Below are positions 23,131-30,825 of a stretch of DNA of 30,825 nucleotides, one piece after another. The DNA is taken from assembly GCA_002454425.1 (NCBI GenBank), contig DKIV01000052.1, positions 49,583 through 80,407 on the forward strand. Direction: 5' to 3'. This DNA comes from Sphingobacteriaceae bacterium UBA6709. GTDB taxonomy: Bacteria; Bacteroidota; Bacteroidia; Sphingobacteriales; Sphingobacteriaceae. Both the position numbers and the translations under genes were made by a program. The notes beneath the pieces were generated by a model, which was not told the DNA's origin, searched no databases, and saw only the letters and a list, made by a program, of their open reading frames with translations. Positions within the stretch are counted from its first letter, which is position 1. Each line of letters opens with the position of its first letter.

Positions 23131-24393
23131 TCAATTAGCAAGCCAGCTTTCAGGGTTAAGTGGGGTAGCCGCTTTGCGCACTTCAAAGTGCAACTGCGTG
23201 GTACCATCTACGGGATCTGTAATAACACTACCAATTACCTGTTTGGTACTTACTTTCTGACCTTTCGCCACGCTTACAGAGCGTAAATTTGAATAGACAG
23301 TAAAGTACTCTCCATGGCGTATCAAGACTGCATACTGACCTCCAATATTGTATACCGACCGAACTTCACCTGAGAACACCGCGCGCACCGAGGCACCTTC
23401 GCCGGTTTTAATATCAACACCATTATTTTCTACGGTAACATTTACCCCATACCCGTGATTTCCGAAGCGCTCGACGATGGTTCCTGAGGCTACCGGCCAT
23501 GGCAGGCGTCCGCGATTGCTGAGGAAGTCAGATGATAACTTCGCAGCCTCCGGAGTAGCGGCAAGTACGCTCGTGCCTCTGTCATTATCGCTTTTATCGA
23601 CAGCCTCACCCCGCTTAGCGGCTGCAGCACGTGCGGCAGCGGCGCGCGCAGCGGCAGCACGTCGTTCCTCTTCAAGCTCTCTGTTAATGGCGGTCTGAAT
23701 AGCACGATTCAATCTTGCAGCCTCACGCTGCTTTTGTAATACCTGCGCACGGAGTTCCTTCTCCTGTTTGCTCAAGCGACTTAACTGTACCGATTGATTG
23801 CTTTTTTCCTTGCCCAGCGTAGATTTCTCTTTCTCCTGATCGTTCAAAAGAGCACCCTTCTCCTGCTTGTTATGATCGAGCTCTACGATCTTGCGTCCCA
23901 GAGCCTTTTTTGTTCCTTCAATATAGTGAGCTTGCTTCTGCCGATATTCAGCGAACTGCTGCAAGTATTTTAAGCGTTTATAGGCCTGATTAAAATCTGA
24001 AGAAGCGAAAATAAACATCAGCTTATTATAAGCACTTTGGTTGCGGAAGGCAAATAATACCATCGCGGCGTACTCTTTCTTAAGCTTACTTAACTGTCCT
24101 TGCAGCGAGCGGACGTTGTTGGTGTTATCCGCGATCTGATTATCCAAAAGCCGAACTTCTGAGTTAATAGTACGGATCTTTTCTTCGCGAAGTCGTATTT
24201 GCGCATTCAGCGCGTTGATCTGCTTGAGAGAAAGCTTCTTACTGCTTGCTACTTTATTCTGCGACTGTCTAAGTAGTTCAATTTCCTTGGTTAGCGCCTC
24301 TCTGCGCCTTTTTAAATCAACACTACTTTGAGCAAAAACAGTTCCTGTAACTAAAAGAAAAAGAAAACACAGTGATAGCCTTACAAAACTCAT
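23131..24393 (-). CDS. EnvC-like murein hydrolase activator (degenerate LytM/M23 domain)
   Basis: This 420-residue exported protein has a signal peptide ending near FAQSS, a long coiled coil (about 25-250, with an Ala/Arg-rich stretch of RAAAA units at about 245-265) and a C-terminal LytM (M23) domain (about 295-415). That layout is the one of EnvC, which activates periplasmic amidases during cell separation. In the LytM domain the ligand His of HxGxD is Asn (N323 in NNGVD), the His of the YxHL motif is Asn (N369 in YSNL) and the first His of HxH is Gln (Q400 in TQLHFEV); only D327 and H402 remain. It is therefore probably an activator, not a hydrolase. ATG 24393 was preferred over GTG 24399. 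Last gene of the DUF4292 block, 20 bases after it. Confidence 0.9.
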   Translation of the reverse strand: MSFVRLSLCFLFLLVTGTVFAQSSVDLKRRREALTKEIELLRQSQNKVASSKKLSLKQINALNAQIRLREEKIRTINSEVRLLDNQIADNTNNVRSLQGQLSKLKKEYAAMVLFAFRNQSAYNKLMFIFASSDFNQAYKRLKYLQQFAEYRQKQAHYIEGTKKALGRKIVELDHNKQEKGALLNDQEKEKSTLGKEKSNQSVQLSRLSKQEKELRAQVLQKQREAARLNRAIQTAINRELEEERRAAAARAAAARAAAAKRGEAVDKSDNDRGTSVLAATPEAAKLSSDFLSNRGRLPWPVASGTIVERFGNHGYGVNVTVENNGVDIKTGEGASVRAVFSGEVRSVYNIGGQYAVLIRHGEYFTVYSNLRSVSVAKGQKVSTKQVIGSVITDPVDGTTQLHFEVRKAATPLNPESWLAN

Positions 24394-24413
24394 GGCCACA
24401 AACTTAGGGAAAA

Positions 24414-25211
24414 TTATCTTATAATATCGTACCTCTTCGGTATGCTGAAAGGAAATTCCATCTCCTGGTTAAGCACAATACCGCTATATTCAAGATCGAT
24501 CTTCACCGGCTTATTTTGCACGGCAGAGTTCAAACTTACCGATGCAGGAATCTTCATAGAACCCAGCGTTTGAAAGTTCCTGTAGGCAGCCTTCACAGCT
24601 TGCGCCGAATCCTCATCGCGAATAGTGTTCTCAACCAGCTTATTTTCGTTATTGAACAACAATGAATAGAGCAACGCTCCGGAGCTTCCTTTAACAAGAT
24701 TTTGTCCGTTAATATTTTCCATGCTATCCTCAGCTTTGGGAGTTCCCGGAAGCACATTGCCAATTAACAGACTCTGCAGAGTACCGAAATTTATCTGTCG
24801 ATTGGCATATCTGTATATGAAAGAAAAAGGTTTGTTGAGATAAACCCCCTGAATACGATTAATGACCTGAATGCTGTCGGGAGTAATCAGCGCGCGCGCA
24901 ACCTCCAGTCCCGCGATAGCCGTAATTGACACCCATATCTTCTCATCATGTTTAATGCGCAGGTTCATACTGACGTCATTACTGTTACCCCCGATGTTTA
25001 ACGAGGCCCTGGCCTTCGCTGATAAGGTATTAAACGTTACACTTGTGGTCTTAAAGTTATTAATGGCCACATGACTCAGGCTTGCAGGTTTAGCCTCTGC
25101 ATTTACAACAACAGGTACGGTAGTATGAGAGCTCAGTTTCTTTTTGCTGCTGCATGCTGAAGCAAATAGAGCAAGCACAATAACCGCCTTATTCAAAATA
25201 TCTTTTCTCAT
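24414..25211 (-). CDS. DUF4292 family lipoprotein
   Basis: This 265-residue protein is predicted to be a lipoprotein, with a hydrophobic signal ending in ASAC and Cys at residue 20, followed by SSKKKL. The mature part is rich in short strands, for instance VAINNFKTTSVTFNTLSAKARASL near the start, and resembles the DUF4292 family of Bacteroidota, which may have a LolA/LolB-like beta fold. Its role is unknown; the position between a TPR protein and an EnvC-like activator points to the outer membrane or periplasm. The first 23 bases of the gene overlap the end of the TPR gene, so translation is probably coupled. Confidence 0.85.
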   Translation of the reverse strand: MRKDILNKAVIVLALFASACSSKKKLSSHTTVPVVVNAEAKPASLSHVAINNFKTTSVTFNTLSAKARASLNIGGNSNDVSMNLRIKHDEKIWVSITAIAGLEVARALITPDSIQVINRIQGVYLNKPFSFIYRYANRQINFGTLQSLLIGNVLPGTPKAEDSMENINGQNLVKGSSGALLYSLLFNNENKLVENTIRDEDSAQAVKAAYRNFQTLGSMKIPASVSLNSAVQNKPVKIDLEYSGIVLNQEMEFPFSIPKRYDIIR

Positions 25212-26880
25212 TTATCTTTCTGTCTAACATTTCTGATTTCAACCCTCTATCCCGCGCATTCTTCCACTGCTCTAACGCTTTATTCTGCATGCCAAGATGG
25301 TATAGAATATCGCCATAATGTTCATACTGCACGGCACTACCGGCGTTAACCTTGATGGCTTTCTCTATCCAGACCTTCGCATCTTCATACTTCTTCAGAC
25401 GAAATAATACCCAGGCATAAGTATCTTGCAAAGAAGCAACGTCAGGCTGTAATTCATTGGCCTTGCGTGCCATTTCCTCAGCCTTCTCCAAATGCTGCTT
25501 TCTTTGAGACAGGTAATATGCGAAATTGTTTAAAGTAAGAACATTCGCGGGATTAATTCTTAAGGCATTTTCAAAAGCCACATCTGACTCATCGAACTTC
25601 TTCAGGCTATTTAACGTATTTCCCAATAGCGAATACATTTCAGAATCGTTGATCATCTTCTTTGGATTTAGGTTCAGCGCCTTCACAACATAATTTTCTG
25701 TTGACAAATAATCTTTTTTCAAAGAAAATCCGAGAGCCGTCATGAAGTATAAATCCGGATCTTCCGGGAACAGCGCAATTGCCCGCAGTCCGTCTTTCAC
25801 CAGAAGCTCAGCCTGTGCGGTAGAAGCTTCCAGTTGCAGCAGCTGCATCCATACCAGATAAACAGAGGTGTTATATTCCAAAGCTTTATGATAAGAATCT
25901 ATCGCCGCGGCAGCATCATTCAGCTGAACAAAAATATCGCCCTGCACAGCATGAGCCTTCGGATCAAGCGGATGCGTGTGTACCAAAGTCGCCGCCAACG
26001 CTTTCATGCGTACTGCGACAGCGGGATCCTTGAGCTTGGGCAGGCTCATCAGCAGGATTCTGATCTTGAGATCTATAGAAAAGTCAGGTCTGGAAAAAGC
26101 AACAAGCATTTGCTGCTGTGCTTTATCATGATTGTTAACGGCCTCGTAATAGTCTGACAACAGGAGTGATATAAGCACATTATCAGGATCCAGTTTCTCT
26201 GCCGACTTAAGAACTTTCAGACATTTAGCATGGTCGCCATTGCGTAAATATTGCTCAGCGAGATCAAGGTAATTTGCAACCTCCGAAGGAGCCTTGCGAA
26301 TTTCTTCTTTAAAAAAGGCCACTTTCCCGGCAGGACTTTCCTGCAGAAACTTCAAACGCTGACGTGCCTCCTGCAATTGCTGCGAGTCTCCGAAACGCTG
26401 CTGAACCTCCGCATATATCGAGTCTGCCCGCTCGGGCATCTTCGCCAGCGACAAGGCCAGTGCCTGATCAAAATAATAGTCCTGATTTCCCGGTTCAAGG
26501 CGCACAAGATTTTGCAGAATCAACGGTAGCAGGCTCCGCTGATCAGCCTTTCTGGCGATTTCAGCATACAATAGCCAATACCATTTATTGTCTCTGGAAA
26601 TCTCCAGCGCTTTTGTGATCAATTGCTCCGCTTCGTTATGATGAGCGGTAACAAGATATATTCCAGCGAGCTCATACATAGCAGCGTCGCAGGCAGGATC
26701 AGCCTTTAATATTTTTGTAAAAAGCTGTGTGGCGCGGTCAATATTTCCTGTCGTCTTTTGTTCCAGCGCTTCAAAGAAATCACGCCTCTGCATGGTCTGC
26801 GGAGCGTGACCTCCCCCTTGCTGTGCCAGCAACCATAGCGGCAAGAATATAAAGATTAACAGGAACAGTCTCCGCGCCAT
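25189..26880 (-). CDS. Exported tetratricopeptide repeat protein
   Basis: This 563-residue protein has an N-terminal signal peptide (MARRLFLLIFIFLPLWLLAQ) and a chain of TPR units through most of its length. Clear repeats include YWLLYAEIARKAD, PDLYFMTALGFSLKKDYLSTEN and YSLLGNTLNSLKKFDESDVAFENALRINP. The last units (AWVLFRLKKYEDAKVWIEKAI, GDILYHLGMQNKALEQW) are the best preserved. TPRs make protein-binding superhelices, so it is probably a scaffold in the periplasm, facing the lipoprotein and EnvC-like activator encoded downstream. No catalytic domain is seen. It starts three bases after the dut stop and overlaps the DUF4292 gene. Confidence 0.9.
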   Translation of the reverse strand: MARRLFLLIFIFLPLWLLAQQGGGHAPQTMQRRDFFEALEQKTTGNIDRATQLFTKILKADPACDAAMYELAGIYLVTAHHNEAEQLITKALEISRDNKWYWLLYAEIARKADQRSLLPLILQNLVRLEPGNQDYYFDQALALSLAKMPERADSIYAEVQQRFGDSQQLQEARQRLKFLQESPAGKVAFFKEEIRKAPSEVANYLDLAEQYLRNGDHAKCLKVLKSAEKLDPDNVLISLLLSDYYEAVNNHDKAQQQMLVAFSRPDFSIDLKIRILLMSLPKLKDPAVAVRMKALAATLVHTHPLDPKAHAVQGDIFVQLNDAAAAIDSYHKALEYNTSVYLVWMQLLQLEASTAQAELLVKDGLRAIALFPEDPDLYFMTALGFSLKKDYLSTENYVVKALNLNPKKMINDSEMYSLLGNTLNSLKKFDESDVAFENALRINPANVLTLNNFAYYLSQRKQHLEKAEEMARKANELQPDVASLQDTYAWVLFRLKKYEDAKVWIEKAIKVNAGSAVQYEHYGDILYHLGMQNKALEQWKNARDRGLKSEMLDRKINEKRYFE

Positions 26881-26883
26881 ATT

Positions 26884-27315
26884 TTAAACTCCTGTATGTC
26901 CGTAACCTCCGGCGCCTCTGCTAGTATCGCTCAGCTCCACGCTTTCCTGCCAAATAGCCTGCTCGTGACGAGCGATCACTATCTGAGCAATTCTGTCGCC
27001 GTTATTAACTTTAAAAGGTTCGCTGGATAAGTTCACTAATAAGATTTTAATCTCGCCTCTGTAATCCGCATCTATCGTTCCTGGGGTATTTAACACCGTG
27101 ATCCCACTTTTTAATGCTAATCCGCTACGCGGGCGAATCTGTGCTTCGTATCCTACGGGTAACTCAATAAATAGTCCCGTGCCAACAAGCTTACGCTCAA
27201 GCGGAGCGATAGTTATTTCTTCTTCGAGAAAGGCGCGTACATCCATACCAGCGGCATGTTCTGTTTCGTACGCCGGCAATGCATTGGCCGATTTGTTTAT
27301 TACTTTAATAGTCAT
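26884..27315 (-). CDS. dut: dUTP diphosphatase
   Basis: This 143-residue trimeric dUTPase hydrolyses dUTP to dUMP and pyrophosphate, keeping uracil out of DNA and feeding dTMP synthesis. All five family motifs can be read: AGMDVRA, RPRSGLALK, GTIDADYRGEI, GDRIAQIV and the flexible C-terminal RGAGGYGHTG. The frame continues upstream to an ATG at 27351, but the internal ATG 27315 (MTIKVINKS) gives the standard length and start. It is followed after three bases by the TPR gene, and preceded by the flippase gene 58 bases upstream; the dut / TPR / DUF4292 / EnvC order is one I recall from other Bacteroidota. Confidence 0.97.
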   Translation of the reverse strand: MTIKVINKSANALPAYETEHAAGMDVRAFLEEEITIAPLERKLVGTGLFIELPVGYEAQIRPRSGLALKSGITVLNTPGTIDADYRGEIKILLVNLSSEPFKVNNGDRIAQIVIARHEQAIWQESVELSDTSRGAGGYGHTGV

Positions 27316-27373
27316 TTCGTTTTTATTTAATTCGTATCCCAGGCTCTTCATCGCTCATCATAAAGCGCAAAAC

Positions 27374-28888
27374 TTACGCGCTTTTCTTAAATGATCTCAA
27401 GATCTGCCGCACATCCTTACGCTCAAGCCAAAGGGTAATCAGCAGGAATGCTACAAACATAATATTTCCGACAATGATATTCCTGTCGAACACGACGAAA
27501 GAAAGATACACAATTACAATGGCCATGATGAGGTATGCCAATGCCTTCTTCACGTTATATGGTATACGATAATGCTTCTGCCCCAGAAAGAACGACAATA
27601 ACATCATTGAGGTGTAAGCAAGAAGTGATACCCATGCCGAAGCCATAAAGCTATAGCGCGGAATAAAAATTATATTTAATACAATGGTTAATAATGCCCC
27701 AATACCTGAAATATAAAGGCCATAGCGTGTTTGATCAGACAGCTTGTACCATATTGAAAGATTCATATAGATCCCAAGACTTACATATCCGAACAGCAGT
27801 ATCGGAACAACGTTTAATCCCGACCAGTATAACTGACGTTGCACCGGATCATTGGCACGGATAAAATATTTTAGCAGGTCAATATTGGCAATCAGCCCAA
27901 CAAAGATCACCGACATTACGATGATAAAGTAATGCATTACCCGCGCGTATACCTCTCCCGAGTTTTTATTCTTGGCGTAAGAAAAGAAGAAAGGCTCAGC
28001 GCCCAATCTGAAAGCCTGAATAAAGAGGCTCATGAAAATCGCGATCTTACAACAAGCGGCATAAATGCCCACTTGCTGATTACTGATTTCTGAAGGCAAG
28101 AGCTTATCAAGGAAAAGCTTATCGGAGTTTTCGTTAATGATAAACGACAGATTGGCAATGAGAATAGGAAAACTGTAGAAAAACATCTCCGAGATCAGGT
28201 TGGTATTAATATCGAAGGTAAGATCCAAAAGCTCAGGGCTCAACAGCAGTAACGTCAAAGCGCTTGCGGCCAGATTAGAGATGAAAACATATCCTACCCA
28301 GGCTGGTCGATACCATGATTCAAAAAAATGATGCAGGGGCAGCTCATGTTTAATGATCCAGGGAATAACAAAAAGAAAAAAAAGATTCAGCCCCACAAAG
28401 AAAAAAATGTTCACCAACTTGATCACTCCGTAACGAAGAGGCTGCCCATTAGCCCGTATACGGGCAAACGGAATTACGGAAAAAGCATCCAGACATAAAA
28501 TGCCGATGAAAAGCTGAATAAAGGTTTCATAATCCTCCACCGTAGCCACGTGAGGATTATGCATCCACGCAGCAATATATGGAGAAGCTCCAAAACCTAA
28601 AATTGCGAAAAGAACCGTAACAACAGCAACAGTAAAAAAAGTATTGCTGTAGACACTGTTCTTACTTTCATATTTGTTGAGAAACCTGAAAAAGGTGGTT
28701 TCCATACCAAAAGAAAGTACGGCATTGAGGATAGAGGCCCAACTGTACAGGTTGGTGAATATGCCGTAAATGCGAGCGGGATAAATTCCTACATATATGG
28801 GTGTAAGAATAAAATTCAGGAAGCGCGACAAAACAGTACTTATTCCATAGAAGGCTGTTTGGCCGGCAAATTTCTTTAATGTTGACAC
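27374..28888 (-). CDS. Polysaccharide (oligosaccharide) flippase, Wzx/MATE-like
   Basis: This 504-residue integral membrane protein of the polysaccharide transport family (MOP superfamily, Wzx-like) has about 12-14 hydrophobic segments. The N terminus is typical: FAGQTAFYGISTVLSRFLNF followed by TPIYVGIYPARIYGIFTN. It would flip lipid-linked oligosaccharides across the inner membrane for surface polysaccharide assembly; the substrate is unknown. The start codon is GTG at 28888, since the sequence fits the family start and no nearby in-frame ATG was found. It lies 69 bases after the acylphosphatase and probably heads, or joins, the dut-to-EnvC run downstream. Confidence 0.93.
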   Translation of the reverse strand: MSTLKKFAGQTAFYGISTVLSRFLNFILTPIYVGIYPARIYGIFTNLYSWASILNAVLSFGMETTFFRFLNKYESKNSVYSNTFFTVAVVTVLFAILGFGASPYIAAWMHNPHVATVEDYETFIQLFIGILCLDAFSVIPFARIRANGQPLRYGVIKLVNIFFFVGLNLFFLFVIPWIIKHELPLHHFFESWYRPAWVGYVFISNLAASALTLLLLSPELLDLTFDINTNLISEMFFYSFPILIANLSFIINENSDKLFLDKLLPSEISNQQVGIYAACCKIAIFMSLFIQAFRLGAEPFFFSYAKNKNSGEVYARVMHYFIIVMSVIFVGLIANIDLLKYFIRANDPVQRQLYWSGLNVVPILLFGYVSLGIYMNLSIWYKLSDQTRYGLYISGIGALLTIVLNIIFIPRYSFMASAWVSLLAYTSMMLLSFFLGQKHYRIPYNVKKALAYLIMAIVIVYLSFVVFDRNIIVGNIMFVAFLLITLWLERKDVRQILRSFKKSA

Positions 28889-28957
28889 GCTATGCTGATT
28901 GAATGTTCAAGAGCTGAACATGGGTAACCTAAAGCTCCCACGTGCTCCTGTGTATTT

Positions 28958-29248
28958 TTATCCATTGATTTTGCCGGAACGGCGGAAGACCTCAAAATTT
29001 TTGAAATCTTTAAGCTCGCCTTCTTCAGAAACAACATGCTCGACCGCTGCACCTTCAGGACCTTCGGCACACCAGGTGAGAAATTCACCCAACGAAAAGT
29101 CGTCGCCTTCAGCCTCGGCATATACCGAACCATCAGCATTGTTCTTAATAAAGCCGCGCACCGACAGTTGATCTGCCACAGCCTTTGTGCTCATTCTGAA
29201 TCCTACTCGCTGAACCTTGCCGGTAATCGTTATATTTAAATGCTTCAT
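28958..29248 (-). CDS. acyP: Acylphosphatase
   Basis: This 96-residue alpha/beta enzyme hydrolyses carboxyl-phosphate bonds of acyl phosphates such as acetyl- or carbamoyl-phosphate. The active-site loop GKVQRVGFR (catalytic Arg) and the FIKNNADGSV segment (catalytic Asn) are both present, and the length is normal. The frame also contains an ATG at 29278, but that would lie upstream of a TACATTTG promoter-like element (29257-29264), and MKHLNITITGKV at 29248 is the usual family start. It follows the amidohydrolase gene by about 97 bases and precedes the flippase gene. Confidence 0.94.
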   Translation of the reverse strand: MKHLNITITGKVQRVGFRMSTKAVADQLSVRGFIKNNADGSVYAEAEGDDFSLGEFLTWCAEGPEGAAVEHVVSEEGELKDFKNFEVFRRSGKING

Positions 29249-29256
29249 TTTCTTTA

Positions 29257-29264
29257 CAAATGTA
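29257..29264 (-). promoter_or_regulatory. Bacteroidota -7-like element before acylphosphatase
   Basis: The minus strand reads TACATTTG, an exact TAnnTTTG match ending only nine bases before the ATG at 29248. If used, the transcript would be nearly leaderless. It could equally be a chance match in an AT-rich gap. Confidence 0.3.
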
Positions 29265-29345
29265 AATGAAATGAGCACAAGAGTATATTCAAAAGCTAAA
29301 AAGCTTTTTGATCACCCTCAAGAAAACAGTTTATACGGAGCTACA

Positions 29346-30521
29346 TCACACAATTCTTTTTACCGTAGATGAAGCACTGAGTTTATGATCTTCTACATTG
29401 GTTATCAGGTTGAGTCCCGGCTTCTTGCCAACTTCAAGGCTACCATATACATCATCTATCCTAAGAAAACGAGCACCATTAATCGTTGCCCATTGCACCA
29501 GTTCTCGTAAACTTATATCGGAGAACGCTTGCTGTATATGCTTCATCTCGGAGAGGATGCAAAGTTTATCGTTTGACGCTAAACTATCTGTACCAAGAGT
29601 AAGGTTAAAACCTGTTCGTGGAAAAATGTCTATCTGAGGAAGGCGCCCTTCGATGTAAAGGTTAGCCCCCGGACAAAAACAAAAACTCACCTCGTGCCCC
29701 GTCCGCTTAAGAAAATAAATATCGCGCATCTTGGTATAAGTATTATGCACCAATAACACGGGAGAGGTTTTGGGAATATTAATTATAAATGTCTGAAGCG
29801 AGTCTCGACCATGCGCATTAAAGGCCCTTGCATCAATATTAAATTGATTGTAAAAATCAACAAAGCCGCCTGTTTTATAACGGAAAAAGTTATTCTCATC
29901 GGAACACTCCTGATTATGCACTGAAAGCAGTGCCTTTTCATAACGATCCATTCTCCCGATTAGCTTAAAAAGATCCTTTGATACCGAGTAAGGGGCATGG
30001 GGAACTATTGAGGCTGGCAAGGGGCTAAACTCCTGACAAAGGTCAGCCCCCAAACGGTATATATCGGCAGCTTTTGAAGCGTCAGCACCCATAACCTCAA
30101 CAAAAGTATGATAGTAAATCTTACTTTTCTGCTTAACATCCTTTGATCCTGCGTGGTTAGAAATATCACCGACAGCGACAATTCCATTCCGATACATCTC
30201 CAAATCAGCAAGTAACATCCGCTCGTACGCCAGATCCTGATTATAATGCTTCCTCTCTCCGATCATAGCCTTAATAAATTCTATAAGACCCGTATGTTGA
30301 GGAACCCTGTCTTTCAGATAGGATAGCTCCAGGTGACAGTGTGTGTTTACAAAGCCGGGCACCAGTATACCAGACATATGTTTAACTGAACGTTGTCCCG
30401 TTTCTAATTCCTCTTTACGATGTATACCCAAAATAACCTTGTCTTCCATCGCGACAATTCCATTTTCTATAGGGTCTCCGACCCCGGTATATACATAATC
30501 GGCGGAGTAGTATTTTATCAT
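29346..30521 (-). CDS. Metal-dependent amidohydrolase (deaminase-like)
   Basis: This 391-residue protein of the amidohydrolase superfamily belongs to the SsnA / chlorohydrolase / cytosine-deaminase-like group. The metal ligands are visible: NTHCHLELS (HxH), a central His in VPHAPYSVSKD, another in VHNQECSDE and the Asp of GTDSLASND. The N-terminal strand domain (MIKYYSADYVYTG) and C-terminal EVGKKPGLNLI also match. It should act on a cyclic amidine, purine or related deamination substrate; the exact one cannot be read from sequence. It is the first gene of the minus-strand run that continues with acylphosphatase. Upstream lies the gene-free right edge, with a near-consensus TATGTTTT element at 30578-30585. 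Confidence 0.88.
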   Translation of the reverse strand: MIKYYSADYVYTGVGDPIENGIVAMEDKVILGIHRKEELETGQRSVKHMSGILVPGFVNTHCHLELSYLKDRVPQHTGLIEFIKAMIGERKHYNQDLAYERMLLADLEMYRNGIVAVGDISNHAGSKDVKQKSKIYYHTFVEVMGADASKAADIYRLGADLCQEFSPLPASIVPHAPYSVSKDLFKLIGRMDRYEKALLSVHNQECSDENNFFRYKTGGFVDFYNQFNIDARAFNAHGRDSLQTFIINIPKTSPVLLVHNTYTKMRDIYFLKRTGHEVSFCFCPGANLYIEGRLPQIDIFPRTGFNLTLGTDSLASNDKLCILSEMKHIQQAFSDISLRELVQWATINGARFLRIDDVYGSLEVGKKPGLNLITNVEDHKLSASSTVKRIV

Positions 30522-30627
30522 AACATGGCGGATTAACTTAGTGTTTATTATCCCTCGAATTTACATATTCTGCATTAAAAACATAATCTCCGCCTCCTTG
30601 CAAATGCCAAATTTCATCATGCCCATG

Positions 30628-30653
30628 TAAGCCGGCCACCTAATCAGGCCACC
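30628..30653. repeat. 13-bp direct repeat pair
   Basis: TAAGCCGGCCACC and TAATCAGGCCACC follow each other directly with 11 of 13 bases identical. Such adjacent repeats recall the multiple terminal repeats of IS21-family elements in Bacteroidota, but no transposase gene is present and the resemblance is from memory. Confidence 0.45.
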
Positions 30654-30665
30654 AAGCTGGGGGGG

Positions 30666-30825
30666 GCTTGTACCTACCTGCTTCGAGACTGACTCGGGAC
30701 TGCTTCGTACCAGACAGCACTGGTCATCGACATTTCATGGGCATTTCATCGACATGTCATGGGCAATAGTCGATGAGATGCCCATGAAATGCCCATAACT
30801 TGTCGATGAAATGTCGATCACCACT
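30666..30825. repeat. 11-bp periodic array with dyad symmetry, right arm
   Basis: Cutting from 30666 gives consecutive 11-mers: GCTTGTACCTA, CCTGCTTCGAG, ACTGACTCGGG, ACTGCTTCGTA, CCAGACAGCAC. With the register shifted by four, 30725-30768 gives CATCGACATTT, CATGGGCATTT, CATCGACATGT and CATGGGCAATA. From 30769 the units turn to the other strand: GTCGATGAGAT, GCCCATGAAAT, GCCCATAACTT, GTCGATGAAAT, GTCGATCACCA. The turn lies near 30768-30772, which is also the centre of symmetry between 30723-30740 and 30806-30823. The last 25 bases are identical to bases 1-25 of the window. No protein-coding, CRISPR or known repeat family explains this. Confidence 0.75.

Larger units (their letters stand above)
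30522..30825. other. Gene-free right edge
   Basis: No coding frame is evident. This stretch should hold the promoter of the minus-strand amidohydrolase gene; TATGTTTT at 30578-30585 (minus) is a seven-of-eight match to the TAnnTTTG element. From 30628 onward it is built of repeats: a 13-bp direct pair, a run of eight G inside a small hairpin (30653-30670) and then the 11-bp array that reaches the window end. An outlying ATTTCATC/GCCCATG sequence at about 30610-30627 resembles the units of the array. Confidence 0.6.

Noticed and set aside
29291..29308. AAAAGC/GCTTTT hairpin between amidohydrolase and acylphosphatase
   Set aside because: Only 6 bp, mostly A-T, in an AT-rich gap; too weak to call a terminator.
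30666..30825. CRISPR array
   Set aside because: Units are 11 bases, continuous without spacers, and there are no cas genes.
1..30825. Complete circular plasmid, suggested by identical 25-base ends
   Set aside because: The content is housekeeping (metH, thrABC, rsgA, rnhB, dut, gcvT) with no replication or partition protein; a repeat shared by both edges is simpler.

Overview
The window looks like chromosomal DNA from a member of the Bacteroidota, most probably a Sphingobacteriaceae-like organism. Several genes start just downstream of TAnnTTTG elements, the Bacteroidota -7 promoter consensus. The gene set and order also fit: a dut / TPR protein / DUF4292 lipoprotein / EnvC-like block, adjacent tatA-type genes, gcvT beside comB, and a conserved acidic orphan protein known to me from Pedobacter-like genomes. 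This taxonomic call rests on protein resemblance and promoter style; no database search was possible.

Layout. 1-850 has no recognisable gene but is rich in hairpins and begins with an 11-bp periodic repeat. 851-4336 carries an S41 processing protease (minus), a conserved orphan gene (plus) and a BI-1 family membrane protein (plus). 4547-9470 is a methionine unit: a SAM-I (S-box) riboswitch followed by B12-dependent metH and metF. 9735-14652 is a threonine operon on the minus strand: leader peptide, attenuator, thrA (fused aspartokinase-homoserine dehydrogenase), thrB and thrC. 14848-17640 holds rsgA, an aldo/keto reductase, dtd and a MazG-like pyrophosphohydrolase. 17696-22338 is mostly minus strand: gcvT-comB, then a flippase-like membrane protein, a GT2 glycosyltransferase and rnhB. 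22515-22990 has two small TatA-type genes. 23131-30521 is a minus-strand run: amidohydrolase, acylphosphatase, polysaccharide flippase, dut, TPR protein, DUF4292 lipoprotein and an EnvC-like amidase activator. 30522-30825 is gene-free and ends in an 11-bp periodic array.

How the genes work together. metH and metF form the methyl branch of methionine synthesis under SAM control. thrABC runs from aspartate to threonine and appears to be controlled by translation-coupled attenuation: the leader peptide has six Thr and six Ile codons, and an antiterminator pairing can be read directly. The envelope block joins glycan transport, a lipoprotein and a cell-wall hydrolase activator whose metallopeptidase site is degenerate.

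The least expected structure is at the edges. The first and last 25 bases are identical. The two edges also carry diverged inverted copies of one another, built on an 11-bp register with about fourteen units on the right and six or seven on the left. Joined across the shared 25 bases they would make one roughly 210-bp dyad-symmetric array. Whether this is a dispersed genomic repeat that stopped the assembly, a junction of a circular or tandem molecule, or a binding-site array cannot be settled from this window. The housekeeping content argues against a plasmid.
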